NCBI RefSeq assembly: GCF_014873535.1
Contig: NZ_JADBEF010000001.1
Location: 3,162,001-3,226,000 of the forward strand
Reading direction: 5' to 3'
DNA length: 64,000 nucleotides
Origin: Nonomuraea africana
Lineage (GTDB): Bacteria; Actinomycetota; Actinomycetes; Streptosporangiales; Streptosporangiaceae
Position 1 is the stretch's first letter. The number at the start of each line of letters is the position of its first letter. Shown in pieces: positions 41,901 through 52,441 of this stretch. Made by a program: the position numbers and the translations under genes. The notes below the pieces were generated by a model that was not told where the DNA came from, did no database searches, and was given only the letters and a program-made list of their open reading frames with translations.

Positions 41901-43331
41901 CTACGAGCTATCGCGGAAGGTTTCGTTCCTCAATTCGTCGAGCGCTTCGCGAAGCTGACCGGTGATCTCCCACGCGTCGGGGACCATGGCGCGGTCGGTG
42001 ACGACCCCGACGTCCAGCGAGCCGTCGTAGGAGAAGCAGGTGATGTTGACCCCGCCGCTGACATCGGTGATCACCGAGACCGGGTAGTGCGTCAGCAGCC
42101 TGGCCCCGCACACGTAGAGCGGGAACTGCGGGCCCGGCACGTTGGAGATGGCCACGTTGATCGGCGGCGCGGTCTGCCCCACCAGGCCGAACGCCGAGCG
42201 GGAGGCCAGCCCCATCAGGGCGGCCGGCATCGACTCGCTGAACTCCCTCAGCCAGCGCGCCGGGGCCAGTGAGAACCTGTCCTTGATCCGTTGCATCGAG
42301 GCGCGCACCTCCTCCAGGCGCAGGACGGGGTCCTCGACGTGGACGGCGAGCGGCGCCGTCATGATCGCGACCTGGTTGCCCTTCGCCGCCTCTCCCGCCT
42401 CGCGCACGGAGAACGGCACGCCCGCCACCAGCGGCCGGTCGGGCACCCCGCCGTGCGCGGCCAGCCACCGGCGCAGCGCCCCCGCGCACACGGCCATGAC
42501 CACGTCGTTGACCGTCACGCCGAACTCTTTCCTGACCTCCTTGATCTCCTCCAGCGGCAGCGACACGAACGCGAAACGCCGGTGCGCGGAGATCGGCCCG
42601 CTGAACGGCGTGCGCGGCGCGGGCAGCGCGGGCAGCCCGGGCGCGTCGCCCGCACCCGCGACCTTGCGGGCCAGCCCCGAGACCAGCTCCACTCCCGGCA
42701 CCTTCGATACCACCGGGATCTCGTCCAGGTGCGGCATCGCCCTGGCCGCGAACCGCACCGCCTGGGCGGGGTTGGCGGCCAGCCTGGTCAACGCCCTGCC
42801 CACCATCGCCGTCCGGCTCGGCGCGGGCTCGTCCGGCTCGGGCTCGTCCTCCGGCGGCGGCGCGGGAGTCGGCGACAGGTCGAGCAGCGCGGCCAGCACG
42901 TCCGCGCCGCCGATGCCGTCGACCGCCGCGTGATGGATCTTGGTGTAGAGGCCCATGCGGCCGTCCGTCAGGCCGTGGATCAGGTAGATCTCCCACAGCG
43001 GCCGGCCCCTGTCGAGCCTGCGCGCGTGCAGCCGCGAGACCTGCTCGGCCAGCTGCCGGTCGTCGCCCGGCGGCGGCAGCCCGATCTCCCTCACGTGGTA
43101 GTCGAGATCGAGGTCGTCCTCGCGCACCCAGTAGGGATGGTCGAGGCCGAGCGGCACCGGGGCCAGCTTGCGCCGCAGCGCGGCCACGTGCGGCAGGCGC
43201 TGCTCCAGCAGCGCCTGGAGGTCCGACCTGTTGAGGTCGCCGTCGAGGATGGCCAGCCCCGCGATGTTGGCCACGTTGGTCGCTGTCTCGAAGTTGAGGA
43301 ACTGGGCGTCAAGAGCGGTCAGCTGCGCCAT
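41901..43331 (-). CDS. Wax ester synthase / diacylglycerol acyltransferase (WS/DGAT)
   Basis: A 476-residue acyl-CoA:alcohol or diacylglycerol acyltransferase for storage lipid synthesis. The start MAQLTALDAQFLNFETATNV matches the family, the active-site motif HHAAVDG lies at residues 133-139, and the late INVAISNVPGPQFPLYVCGA (P-x-x-N-V-x-G-P) is diagnostic. ATG 43331 begins at the family N-terminus. It is divergent from the ThDP enzyme gene, with only 40 bases between the starts. Confidence 0.93.
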   Translation of the reverse strand: MAQLTALDAQFLNFETATNVANIAGLAILDGDLNRSDLQALLEQRLPHVAALRRKLAPVPLGLDHPYWVREDDLDLDYHVREIGLPPPGDDRQLAEQVSRLHARRLDRGRPLWEIYLIHGLTDGRMGLYTKIHHAAVDGIGGADVLAALLDLSPTPAPPPEDEPEPDEPAPSRTAMVGRALTRLAANPAQAVRFAARAMPHLDEIPVVSKVPGVELVSGLARKVAGAGDAPGLPALPAPRTPFSGPISAHRRFAFVSLPLEEIKEVRKEFGVTVNDVVMAVCAGALRRWLAAHGGVPDRPLVAGVPFSVREAGEAAKGNQVAIMTAPLAVHVEDPVLRLEEVRASMQRIKDRFSLAPARWLREFSESMPAALMGLASRSAFGLVGQTAPPINVAISNVPGPQFPLYVCGARLLTHYPVSVITDVSGGVNITCFSYDGSLDVGVVTDRAMVPDAWEITGQLREALDELRNETFRDSS

Positions 43332-43371
43332 ACCAGGAAATTTACTCGGCTTCGGGTTTGCTGCAGAGGGC

Positions 43372-45018
<1,647 letters not shown>

Positions 45019-45028
45019 GATCGGCGGG

Positions 45029-46003
45029 ATGGACGTGCCCGCCGTACCCGCCCCCGCTGAGGGGCTCGCCGAAGCGCCCGCCACCGACCCCTACCACGTC
45101 TACCTCGACTCCCTGGCCAGCGCCGAGTCGAGGCGGACCATGCGCGGGTGCCTCGACCGCATCGCGCGGGTGCTGACCGGCGACGAGACCGTCACCGGGG
45201 CGGGGATGCCGTGGCACCTGCTGCGCTACGAGCACACCGTGCGCATCAGGACGGTGCTCACCGAGCAGGGCTGGTCGCCCGCCTACGTCAACAAGCACCT
45301 GGTGGCGCTGCGGCGGGTACTGAAGGAGGCCTGGCGCCTCGGCCGGACCAGCGCCGAGGAGTACGCCCGCGCCGCCGACCTCGCGCCCGTCACGCACACC
45401 AGGCTGCCCACGGGCCAGCACGTGCCGCCCGAGGTGGTGGGCGCGGCGCTGTCGGCCTGCGACGACTCCCCCGCCGGGCGGCGCGACGCGGCGCTGATCG
45501 CGACCCTCTACTCCACCGGCTGCCGGCGCGCCGAGATCGCGGGTCTCGCCCTGAGCGACTACGACCCGGCCGCGCGGTCGCTGCGGGTGCGCGGCAAGCG
45601 CGACAAGGAACGCATGGTCTACCTGACCGGCGACGCGATCGGGCTGCTCGAGCGGTGGCTGACCGTCAGAGGCCGGACGGCCGGCGCGCTGTTCTGCCCG
45701 ATCAGCAGGGCGGGACGGCTGCGCACGCGCGACGACCGGCCGGTGCCGCTGACCGGGCAGGGCATCGCCGACATCCTCGCGCGGCGGCTGGGCGAGGCGG
45801 GCGCCTCGCGAAGGACCGCGCACGACTTCCGCCGCACGTTCATCGGCGAGCTGCTGGACGCGGGGGTGGATCTTGCCACGGCGCAGGCGCTGGTCGGGCA
45901 CTCCTCGCCCGCCACGACCGCCCGCTACGACCGCAGACCGGAGAACACCAGGCGCGAGGCCGTCGACCGGCTCAGGCTCCCCGAGGCCCGCCCGCTGCGC
46001 TGA
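45029..46003 (+). CDS. Tyrosine recombinase (XerC/D-like integrase)
   Basis: A 324-residue recombinase. The N-terminal SAM-like core-binding domain contains DPYHVYLDSLASAESRRTMR. The catalytic residues are in STGCRRAEIAGLALSDY (Arg), VRGKRDKERMVYLTG (Lys), TAHDFRRTFIGELLDAGVDL (His, Arg) and ALVGHSSPATTARYDRR (His, nucleophile Tyr). It is intact. No excisionase, tRNA or flanking att duplication was found, so it may be a solitary recombinase of the IntI/XerD kind and not the integrase of a local island. Confidence 0.9.
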   Translation: MDVPAVPAPAEGLAEAPATDPYHVYLDSLASAESRRTMRGCLDRIARVLTGDETVTGAGMPWHLLRYEHTVRIRTVLTEQGWSPAYVNKHLVALRRVLKEAWRLGRTSAEEYARAADLAPVTHTRLPTGQHVPPEVVGAALSACDDSPAGRRDAALIATLYSTGCRRAEIAGLALSDYDPAARSLRVRGKRDKERMVYLTGDAIGLLERWLTVRGRTAGALFCPISRAGRLRTRDDRPVPLTGQGIADILARRLGEAGASRRTAHDFRRTFIGELLDAGVDLATAQALVGHSSPATTARYDRRPENTRREAVDRLRLPEARPLR

Positions 46004-46008
46004 CCGGC

Positions 46009-46593
46009 TCAGGCGTCGGGCACGCTGGGATGCACGGCGACCACGACCCGGTGCGCGCGCCCGCCCTGCGCGCTCTCGTCGTGGTACTTCGACACCAGCG
46101 AGGTCACCGCGCCGGCCAGCTCCTCGGCGAAGGCCGCCCGGTCGGCCGCCGACGCGAAGCGCACCTCGCCGTCGATGGCGAACGTCGCCACCCGTTTCGC
46201 CGCCCGGTCCGCGCCGGTGACGAGCGTGCCGACGTCGCGCACCAGCCGGGCGGCGACGGCCAGCAGCCAGCGCGCCGACAGCCGGTCGGGCGCGCGCGAA
46301 GGATCGGGCTGCACGGCGCCGAGCGCGGCCGGCGAGATGACGTAGGAGGCCGCGGTGGCGCGCATGACGCGCTCGGTCATGTTGCCCTTGCGCCGCTCCT
46401 CAAGCAGCTCCACCAGGCCGTGCTGCTCCAGCGTGCGCAGATGGTAGTTGACCTTCTGGCGCGGCAGGCCGACCTTGGCCGCCAGCGTGCTGGCCGAGCC
46501 CGGCTCGACCAGCTCGGCCAGCAGCCTGGCCCTGATCGGATCCAGCGAGCTCTCGGCCGCAGCCGGGTCGTCGATCACCGCGACGTCGAACAT
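46009..46593 (-). CDS. ArsR-type winged-helix regulator
   Basis: A 194-residue regulator. SLDPIRARLLAELVEPGSAS and TLAAKVGLPRQKVNYHLRTL form the HTH, and EQHGLVELLEERRKGNMTER the wing. A long C-terminal helical part carries GRAHRVVVAVHPSVPDA. It is convergent with the recombinase (5 bases apart) and divergent from the YCII/sigma operon; a palindrome between them is a likely binding site. Confidence 0.85.
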   Translation of the reverse strand: MFDVAVIDDPAAAESSLDPIRARLLAELVEPGSASTLAAKVGLPRQKVNYHLRTLEQHGLVELLEERRKGNMTERVMRATAASYVISPAALGAVQPDPSRAPDRLSARWLLAVAARLVRDVGTLVTGADRAAKRVATFAIDGEVRFASAADRAAFAEELAGAVTSLVSKYHDESAQGGRAHRVVVAVHPSVPDA

Positions 46594-46610
46594 GCCTCCA
46601 CGGTTACACC

Positions 46611-46626
46611 GACAATTCCTTTTGTC
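46611..46626. promoter_or_regulatory. Inverted repeat GACAA-N6-TTGTC
   Basis: GACAATTCCTTTTGTC, 18 bases upstream of the ArsR-type start, has 5-bp arms in an AT-rich patch. It is the likely operator of that regulator and could also influence the divergent YCII/sigma unit. Confidence 0.5.
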
Positions 46627-46714
46627 AAAGTGGGGAAGATTTTCTCCGCGCGTTGTCGAAACCGGAGCCGCTCGCGCGTCATGGCAGTGACACCATCACA
46701 CAGGAGGGATTGTC

Positions 46715-47050
46715 ATGAAATACCTGTTGCTGGTCACCGGCGATGAACGCCCCTGGGCCGAGGCGGGCCCGCAGGAGCGCCAGGACGTCTACGCGCAGTG
46801 GGGCGCCTTCACCCAGATGCTCACCGACCGCGGCGCCCATCTGGGCGGCCACGAGCTGGCCCACTCCTCCACCGCCACCACGATCAGGAAGAACGGCGAC
46901 CAGGTGCTGGTCACCGACGGCCCCTACGCCGAGACGGTCGAGCAGATCTCCGGCTACGTGCTCGTCGAGGCCAAGGACCTCGACGAGGCCGTCGAGCTCG
47001 CGGTCGCGATGCCCTCCGACGGCGTCGAGATCAGGAGGATCACGACATGA
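46715..47050 (+). CDS. YCII-related (DGPF) protein
   Basis: A 111-residue YCII protein: MKYLLLVTGDERPWAEAGPQ, the D-G-P signature in VLVTDGPYAETVEQISGYVL, and a C-terminal GVEIRRI strand. AGGAGGG precedes ATG 46715. It is the first of two tandem YCII genes before an ECF sigma gene, overlapping the second by ATGA. Proteins of this kind travel with ECF sigma factors; the role is unproven. Confidence 0.88.
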   Translation: MKYLLLVTGDERPWAEAGPQERQDVYAQWGAFTQMLTDRGAHLGGHELAHSSTATTIRKNGDQVLVTDGPYAETVEQISGYVLVEAKDLDEAVELAVAMPSDGVEIRRITT

Positions 47051-47391
47051 AGTACGCGCTGCTGCTCTACGGCAACGAGAAGCTCTGGGACCAGGCCACT
47101 CCCGAGCAGGCCGACCAGACCCGCGTCGCGCACGAGCGCTTCATCGCGATGCTGAACGAGCGCGGAGCCTTCCTCGGCGGCGACGCGCTGGCCCGCTCGC
47201 GCGAGGCGCTGACCCTGCGCAAGAAGGCGGGTCAGGTGCTGCGCACCGACGGCCCCTACGTCGAGACCGTCGAGCACCTCGGCGGTTTCTACCTGATCGA
47301 GGCGGCCGACCTCGACGAGGCCATCGGCTACGCCAAGGCCTGCCCCGAGCAGATCGTCGAAGTGCGACCTGTCGTTGAATACGAGGAGTGA
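47047..47391 (+). CDS. YCII-related (DGPF) protein, second copy
   Basis: A 114-residue YCII protein: MKYALLLYGNEKLWDQATPE, VLRTDGPYVETVEHLGGFYL with the D-G-P signature, and IVEVRPVVEYEE. It closely parallels the preceding gene in fold and start sequence, consistent with a tandem duplication. Its end overlaps the sigma factor start by 17 bases, so all three genes are translationally coupled. Confidence 0.88.
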   Translation: MKYALLLYGNEKLWDQATPEQADQTRVAHERFIAMLNERGAFLGGDALARSREALTLRKKAGQVLRTDGPYVETVEHLGGFYLIEAADLDEAIGYAKACPEQIVEVRPVVEYEE

Positions 47392-48580
47392 CGTCAGGAA
47401 CGGCGCGGTCGAGCAGGCGTACCGGGAGCACTGGGCGCGCCTGCTCGCCCTCCTGACCGCCCAGCTTCGCGACCTGGACCTGGCCGAGGAGTCGCTGCAG
47501 GACGCCTTCGCCGCGGCCGTCTCCACCTGGCCGCCCGTCCCGGCCAACCCGCCCGCCTGGCTGCTGACGGCCGCGCGCCGCCGCGCCGTCGACCGGCTGC
47601 GCCGTACGGCGGTGGCGGCCCGCAAGCTGCCGCTGCTCGTGGTCGAGGAGCAGCCCGCCCACGACGACCGGCTGCGGCTGATCTTCACCTGCTGCCACCC
47701 CGCGCTGTCCATGGAGGCGCGGGTGGCGCTGACCCTGCGCTGCGTGGGCGGCCTGACCACCCGCCAGATCGCCAGGATGTTCCTGGTCGGCGAGGCGACG
47801 ATGGCCGCCAGGATCACCCGCGCCAAGAAGAAGATCAGCCAGGCCGGCATCCCCTACCGGGTGCCGGCCGGACCCGAGCTGCGCGAACGGCTGGACGGCG
47901 TGCTGGCCGTCCTCTACCTGATCTTCACCGAGGGCTACGCGGCCACCGAGGGCGACGAGCTGATCCGCGACGAGCCGGCCACCGAGGCGATCGCGCTGGC
48001 CCGCCTGCTGGTCTCGCTGCTGCCCGACGACAGCGAGGTGCGGGCGCTGCAGGCGCTGATGATGCTCCACCACGCCCGCCGCCACGCCCGCGTCACCTCC
48101 GACGGCCGCCTGGTCACCCTCGCCGAGCAGGACCGCACGCTGTGGCGGCACGACGAGATCGAGGAGGCGCTCGGCCTGCTCATCCCGGGCCCGCCCGGCC
48201 CCTACCTGCTCCAGGCGGCCATCGCCGCCGAGCACACCTCCGCCGCCCGCGCGGAGGACACCGACTGGGTGGCCATCGCCGCCCTGTACGGCATGCTCGA
48301 GGAGCTGACCGGCTCGGCCGTCGTGCGGCTCAACCGCGCCGTCGCCGTCGCCGAGGCCGCGGGAGCGGCCGAGGGCCTGGCCCTCCTGGAGGGGCTGGAG
48401 ACCGAGCTGCCCCACCACCACCTGCTGCCCGCCACCCGCGCCGAGCTGCTGCGCAGGCTGGGCAGGGCGGAGGAGGCGGTGGCCGAGTACGGCAGGGCGC
48501 TCGCCCTGGTCGGCACGCAGCAGGAGCGGGAGTTCCTGCTGTCGCGGCGCACCGAGACCGAGCGCCGGCTGTGCCCGTGA
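47375..48580 (+). CDS. ECF sigma factor with C-terminal helical domain (YCII-associated)
   Basis: A 401-residue sigma factor homologous to the one at 13.2-14.4 kb. Region 2: YREHWARLLALLTAQLRDLD, LAEESLQDAFAAAVSTWPP. Region 4: LTLRCVGGLTTRQIARMFLV, GEATMAARITRAKKKISQAG. The C-terminal domain has VLYLIFTEGYAATEG, TLAEQDRTLWRHDEIEEAL and VRLNRAVAVAEAAGAAEGL. The only usable start is TTG 47375, inside the YCII gene. Its control probably runs through the C-terminal domain, as no anti-sigma gene is adjacent. Confidence 0.9.
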   Translation: MNTRSDVRNGAVEQAYREHWARLLALLTAQLRDLDLAEESLQDAFAAAVSTWPPVPANPPAWLLTAARRRAVDRLRRTAVAARKLPLLVVEEQPAHDDRLRLIFTCCHPALSMEARVALTLRCVGGLTTRQIARMFLVGEATMAARITRAKKKISQAGIPYRVPAGPELRERLDGVLAVLYLIFTEGYAATEGDELIRDEPATEAIALARLLVSLLPDDSEVRALQALMMLHHARRHARVTSDGRLVTLAEQDRTLWRHDEIEEALGLLIPGPPGPYLLQAAIAAEHTSAARAEDTDWVAIAALYGMLEELTGSAVVRLNRAVAVAEAAGAAEGLALLEGLETELPHHHLLPATRAELLRRLGRAEEAVAEYGRALALVGTQQEREFLLSRRTETERRLCP

Positions 48581-48593
48581 GATCCTGTCGACC

Positions 48594-49265
48594 GTGCCCC
48601 CACCCCACACCCCCGCTCCAGGACCCGCCCTTCCCTCTCCGGCGGGCGGCGTCGTGGGCCACGAGGGCGAGCTGCTGCCCTTCGACCGGCTGAAGGCGCA
48701 GGTGACGGCCAACCTCGCGCGCTTTCCCCGGATGAGCGTGCCGGTCGTCGACGGGCTGCGCGCGGCGGCGGTCGCGGTCTGCGTGCTGCGCGACGGCGAT
48801 CGTCCGCCGTACACGATCGTCATCAGGCGGGCCGCGCGCGGGCGCAACGCCGGGCAGTGGGCGCTGCCCGGAGGGCGGCTGGACGAGGGCGAGCACGCGA
48901 CGGACGGGGCGTTGCGCGAGCTGGCCGAGGAGACCGCGGTCACCGGCATGGAGGTGGCGGGCGCGCTCGACGACTACGTCACCGACTCGGGCTTCGTGAT
49001 CACTCCGGTGGTGGCCTTCGGCGGGCCGGCCGACCCGCGCCCCGACGCGAGGGAGGTGGCCTCGATCCACCGGGTGCCGCTCGATCGGCTGCTGGCCCCT
49101 GGCGTGCCCCGCTGGAACCACGGGCTGCTGCAGATGCCCCTCGGGCCGGAGATCGTGATCCACGCCCCGACCGGCGCCATTTTGTGGCAGTTCGCCGAAG
49201 TCGCCCTCAGCGGGCGTGAGCTGCGCGTTTCCGGCGTCAGCCAGCCGCACTGGACGAGAACCTGA
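48594..49265 (+). CDS. NUDIX hydrolase
   Basis: A NUDIX protein of up to 223 residues. The NUDIX box is GGRLDEGEHATDGALRELAE followed by ETAV (G-x5-E-x7-R-E-x-x-E-E), placing the metal-binding glutamates. RGRNAGQWALPGG precedes it, and the C-terminus VIHAPTGAILWQFAEVAL resembles CoA pyrophosphatase-like members. It hydrolyses a nucleoside diphosphate derivative. The start is uncertain: GTG 48594 gives a Pro-rich leader, while GTG 48654 would begin close to the fold. Confidence 0.85.
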   Translation: MPPPHTPAPGPALPSPAGGVVGHEGELLPFDRLKAQVTANLARFPRMSVPVVDGLRAAAVAVCVLRDGDRPPYTIVIRRAARGRNAGQWALPGGRLDEGEHATDGALRELAEETAVTGMEVAGALDDYVTDSGFVITPVVAFGGPADPRPDAREVASIHRVPLDRLLAPGVPRWNHGLLQMPLGPEIVIHAPTGAILWQFAEVALSGRELRVSGVSQPHWTRT

Positions 49266-49309
49266 CCCACTCTTGGGGCGGGATGGAATAGCGACCGCCT
49301 GATGTCCGT

Positions 49310-49315
49310 TAGAGT
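49310..49315 (+). promoter_or_regulatory. Candidate -10 box of the small RNA
   Basis: TAGAGT fits the TANNNT pattern of HrdB-type promoters. It lies five bases before the first base of the 13-bp closing stem, which would place +1 at about 49321. No good -35 hexamer is seen at the right spacing. Confidence 0.45.
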
Positions 49316-49319
49316 CGAC

Positions 49320-49473
49320 AAGGCCGCTGTGGTCTGTGTCCCCCGGGCCGCAAATTACCGCCTTCACGGAATACCGTTCGGCTGGAGCCGTGTTGTGCAT
49401 CTCGCCGAGGAGGCGACCGCCACAGCGGCCTTGAGCGTCACGACGGCGCCCCACCCACCAGGTGGGGCGCCGT
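49320..49473 (+). ncRNA. Candidate structured small RNA with its own terminator
   Basis: Between the NUDIX and S9 peptidase genes, AAGGCCGCTGTGG (49320-49332) and CCACAGCGGCCTT (49420-49432) form a perfect 13-bp closing stem around 87 bases. Inside are smaller hairpins (ACGG-AATA-CCGT, GGCT-GG-AGCC, TCGCC-GAGGA-GGCGA). A terminator hairpin follows at 49443-49473 and a -10-like box precedes. The 62-codon frame overlapping it has no homology. It does not resemble tRNA, SRP RNA, RNase P or tmRNA. The function is unknown; a 6S-like or regulatory RNA is possible. Confidence 0.55.
49443..49473 (+). terminator. Terminator of the candidate small RNA
   Basis: ACGGCGCCCCAC, loop CCACCAG, then GTGGGGCGCCGT form a perfect 12-bp stem, 10 bases after the closing stem of the candidate RNA. 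Confidence 0.75.
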
Positions 49474-49595
49474 TCGCGTGTGACGGGTGATAAAATTCGT
49501 GACGCGTCCGCTCTGGCGCCGTCGCCGCCCGTGAGTCCGCCGGGCCGCCGCCTCTTCCTCCCCTCCCCCGCTGACCGTGTGCGCAGGCTTCCCCT

Positions 49596-51701
49596 ATGGA
49601 CATGCACGCTTTTCCCGATCAGCTCGCCCGCACCCAGCGCTTCACGCTCGGACTCCCCCGCGCCTTCACCCTCTCCCCCGACGGCCGCAGGGCGCTGTTC
49701 CTGCGCACCCGCGGCCCCGAGGACCGCACGAGCTGCCTCTGGCTGCTCGACGGCGACCGGGAGCGGCTCCTCGTCGCCCCCGAGAGGCTCGGCGCGGAAG
49801 GCCCGGTCCCCGAGGCCGAGCGCGTCCGCAGGGAAAGGGCCCGTGAGCGTGCGGCCGGCGTGGTCGCCTACAGCACCGACCCGGCGCTCGACACGGCCGT
49901 CTTCGCCGTGAACGGGCGGTTGTGGGCGGTCGACACCCGTGCGGGCACGCCGTGGCCGGTGCCCACCGCAGGCCCCGCGAGCGATCCGCGGCTCGACCCG
50001 ACGGGCCGCCGGGTGGCCTACGTCACCGACGGCGCCCTGCACGTGGTCGAGCTCGCCGGCGGGCGCGACGTCCGGCTGGCCGAACCGGAGGCCCCCGAGG
50101 TGGTCTGGGGGCTGGCCGAGCACGTGGCGGCCGAGTCCATGCACCGGGCCCGCGGCCACTGGTGGTCGCCCGGCGGCGACCGGCTGCTGGCCGCCAGGGT
50201 GGACACCTCTCCCGTCCTTCGCTGGTGGATCGCCGACCCCGCCGACCCGTCCAGGCCGCCGCGCGCGATCGCCTATCCCGCCGCGGGCACCGCCAACGCC
50301 CTCGTCACCCTCCACGTGCTCGACCTCGACGGTGGCCGCGTCGAACTCGACTGGGACCGCGCGGCCTTCGAGTACGTCACCGCCGCCCGCTGGGACGGCC
50401 ACGGCCCGCTCCTCGGCGTGCAGAGCCGCGACCAGCGCACGCTGCGTGTCCTGGCGGCCGACCCGGGCACCGGCGCGACCACGCTCCTGCACGAGCAGCG
50501 CGACCCCGCGTGGGTCGAGCTGATCCCCGGCACCCCCGCCCGAACTGCCTCCGGCGCGCTCGTGCACACCGCCGACTGCGCCGACACCCGCCGCCTGACC
50601 GTGGACGGCGCGCCGGTCACCCCCGAAGGACTGCAGGTCGGCGAGGTCCTCGACGTCCGCGGCGAGTCGGTGCTCTTCCTGGCCACCGACGAGCCCACCG
50701 AGAGCCACCTGTGGTCGTACGACCCTTCGCGCGGCCCCGTACGGCTGAGCGAGGGACCCGGGCTGCACACCGGCAACCGGTCGGACGGCGCGCTGCTCGT
50801 CTCCTCCCACACCCCGCATGGACACGCCTTCCGCCTGGTCCGCGACGGCCTGCCCGACACCGGGATCGCCTCGTCGGCGGCCGAGCCGCTCCTGTCGCCC
50901 CGCGTCACGTGGCTGCGGGCAGGCGAGCGGGAGATCCGCACCGCGCTGCTGCTGCCGTCCTGGCACCGGCCTGGATCGGGATCGCTGCCCGTCCTCATGG
51001 CCCCCTACGCGGGGCCCGCGATGCGGCTGGCGGTCAGGGCCAGGCACTGGTGGCTGTGCGAGGCGCAGTGGTTCGCCGAGTCGGGGTTCGCCGTCGTGGT
51101 CGCCGACGGGCGCGGCACCAGAGGACGCGGCCCCGCATGGGAGAAGGCCGTCCACGGCGACACGCTCACCGCCCCGCTGGAGGACCAGGTGGTGGCGCTG
51201 CGCGCGGCCGCCGCGCACTGCCCCGACCTCGACCTCGGCAGAGTCGGCATCCGAGGGTGGAGCTACGGCGGCACGCTGGCGGCCGCGGCGGTGCTGCGGC
51301 GGCCCGACGTCTTCCACGCCGCCGTCTCCGGCGCGGCGCCCAGCGACCAGCGGCTGTACGACACGCATTGGCGCGAGCGCTTCCTCGGCCATCCCGACGA
51401 GCAGCCGGGCAACTACGAGCGGTCCTCGCCGATCGGCGACGCGGCGCTGCTCCGGCGGCCGCTGCTGCTGGTCCACGGCTTGGCCGACGACAACGTGGTG
51501 GCCGCCCACACGCTGCGGATGTCGGCGGCGCTGCTGGCGGCGGGCCGTCCGCACCAGGTGCTGCCGCTGCCCGGCGCCGCCCACACGCCCACGGGGGAGG
51601 CGGCGGTGGCGGGGTTGCTGCGCGTCCAGCTCGACTTCCTGCGGCAGGCGCTGAACGTCTGCGCAGGGAGTGGGGCATCGGCGCCGCCCGGCGCGCAATA
51701 G
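49596..51701 (+). CDS. S9-family prolyl oligopeptidase-type peptidase (DPP IV-like)
   Basis: A 701-residue serine peptidase with an N-terminal beta-propeller (FTLSPDGRRALFLRTRGPED, DPRLDPTGRRVAYVTDGALH) and a C-terminal alpha/beta hydrolase. The catalytic Ser is in RVGIRGWSYGGTLAAAAVLR (near residue 556), the Asp in HGLADDNVVAAHT (near 631) and the His in PGAAHTPTG (near 663). AESMHRARGHWWSPGG resembles the Glu-motif region of DPP IV enzymes. There is no signal peptide, so it is likely cytosolic. ATG 49596 lacks a good ribosome site; ATG 49602 is an alternative. Confidence 0.9.
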   Translation: MDMHAFPDQLARTQRFTLGLPRAFTLSPDGRRALFLRTRGPEDRTSCLWLLDGDRERLLVAPERLGAEGPVPEAERVRRERARERAAGVVAYSTDPALDTAVFAVNGRLWAVDTRAGTPWPVPTAGPASDPRLDPTGRRVAYVTDGALHVVELAGGRDVRLAEPEAPEVVWGLAEHVAAESMHRARGHWWSPGGDRLLAARVDTSPVLRWWIADPADPSRPPRAIAYPAAGTANALVTLHVLDLDGGRVELDWDRAAFEYVTAARWDGHGPLLGVQSRDQRTLRVLAADPGTGATTLLHEQRDPAWVELIPGTPARTASGALVHTADCADTRRLTVDGAPVTPEGLQVGEVLDVRGESVLFLATDEPTESHLWSYDPSRGPVRLSEGPGLHTGNRSDGALLVSSHTPHGHAFRLVRDGLPDTGIASSAAEPLLSPRVTWLRAGEREIRTALLLPSWHRPGSGSLPVLMAPYAGPAMRLAVRARHWWLCEAQWFAESGFAVVVADGRGTRGRGPAWEKAVHGDTLTAPLEDQVVALRAAAAHCPDLDLGRVGIRGWSYGGTLAAAAVLRRPDVFHAAVSGAAPSDQRLYDTHWRERFLGHPDEQPGNYERSSPIGDAALLRRPLLLVHGLADDNVVAAHTLRMSAALLAAGRPHQVLPLPGAAHTPTGEAAVAGLLRVQLDFLRQALNVCAGSGASAPPGAQ

Positions 51702-51737
51702 GGTTGGCTTCGCCGTCCACACGATTCAGGAGAGCCG

Positions 51738-52391
51738 TTGCTGTACCAGATGGTGAAGTTCGTCGCCGCGCCGATGGCGCAGGTGATGTGGCGCCCGCAC
51801 ATCTCGGGCGGTCACCACGTCCCCGCCACGGGTCCCGCCATTTTGGCCGCCAACCACCTGGCGGTGATCGACTCCTTCCTGATTCCCGCGCTGCTGCCCC
51901 GCCACGTCACCTTCACGGCCAAGAGCGAGTACTTCTCGGGCAACCCCGTCTCCCAGTGGTTCATGCGCCTGGGCGGCAGCCTGCCGATCGACCGCGAGTC
52001 GGCGAGCGCCGCCCAGGGCATGCTCGACAGCGCCGCCGAGCTGCTGGAGCGCGGGGAGCTGTTCGGCATCCACCCGGAGGGCACGCGCTCGCCCGACGGC
52101 CGCCTCTACCGGGGCAAGGTCGGCGTGGCGTGGCTGGCGCTGAAGACGGGCGCGCCGGTGCTGCCCGTGGCGCTGTCGGGCACCGAGAACGTGCTGCCGG
52201 TGGGCACCAAGGTGCCGCGCTTCACGAAGATCGGCATCAAGATCGGCGCGCCCATGACGTTCGAGGGCGACTACAAGAACGCCCGCGACCGGCGCAGGGT
52301 GACCGACGAGATCATGGTGGAGATCCAGAAGCTGTCCGGCCAGGAGTACGTACCGGCCTACGCCTCCTCCATCAAAGCCGGAATGTCATGA
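51738..52391 (+). CDS. 1-acyl-sn-glycerol-3-phosphate acyltransferase (PlsC-like)
   Basis: A 217-residue acyltransferase for phospholipid synthesis. ILAANHLAVIDSFLIPALLP has the H-x4-D catalytic motif, and ELFGIHPEGTRSPDGRLYRG has the E-G-T-R-S phosphate-binding motif; KVGVAWLALKTGAPVLPVAL is motif IV. The TTG at 51738 was chosen because AGGAGAG lies just before it; ATG 51750 is the alternative. It lies 36 bases after the peptidase on the same strand. Confidence 0.9.
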   Translation: MLYQMVKFVAAPMAQVMWRPHISGGHHVPATGPAILAANHLAVIDSFLIPALLPRHVTFTAKSEYFSGNPVSQWFMRLGGSLPIDRESASAAQGMLDSAAELLERGELFGIHPEGTRSPDGRLYRGKVGVAWLALKTGAPVLPVALSGTENVLPVGTKVPRFTKIGIKIGAPMTFEGDYKNARDRRRVTDEIMVEIQKLSGQEYVPAYASSIKAGMS

Positions 52392-52441
52392 TTCGACGCC
52401 AGGTAGGCTCTCCTACCTGTCGATGACCGGGGGGTTGGCTC

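Noticed and set aside
45029..46003. Boundary of a genomic island at the intact tyrosine recombinase
   Set aside because: No tRNA, direct att repeat, excisionase or phage gene was found nearby and neighbouring genes look chromosomal.
49302..49490. A 62-codon frame in the NUDIX-S9 intergenic region
   Set aside because: It lies over the candidate structured RNA and terminator, starts upstream of the predicted transcript and has no homology or ribosome site.
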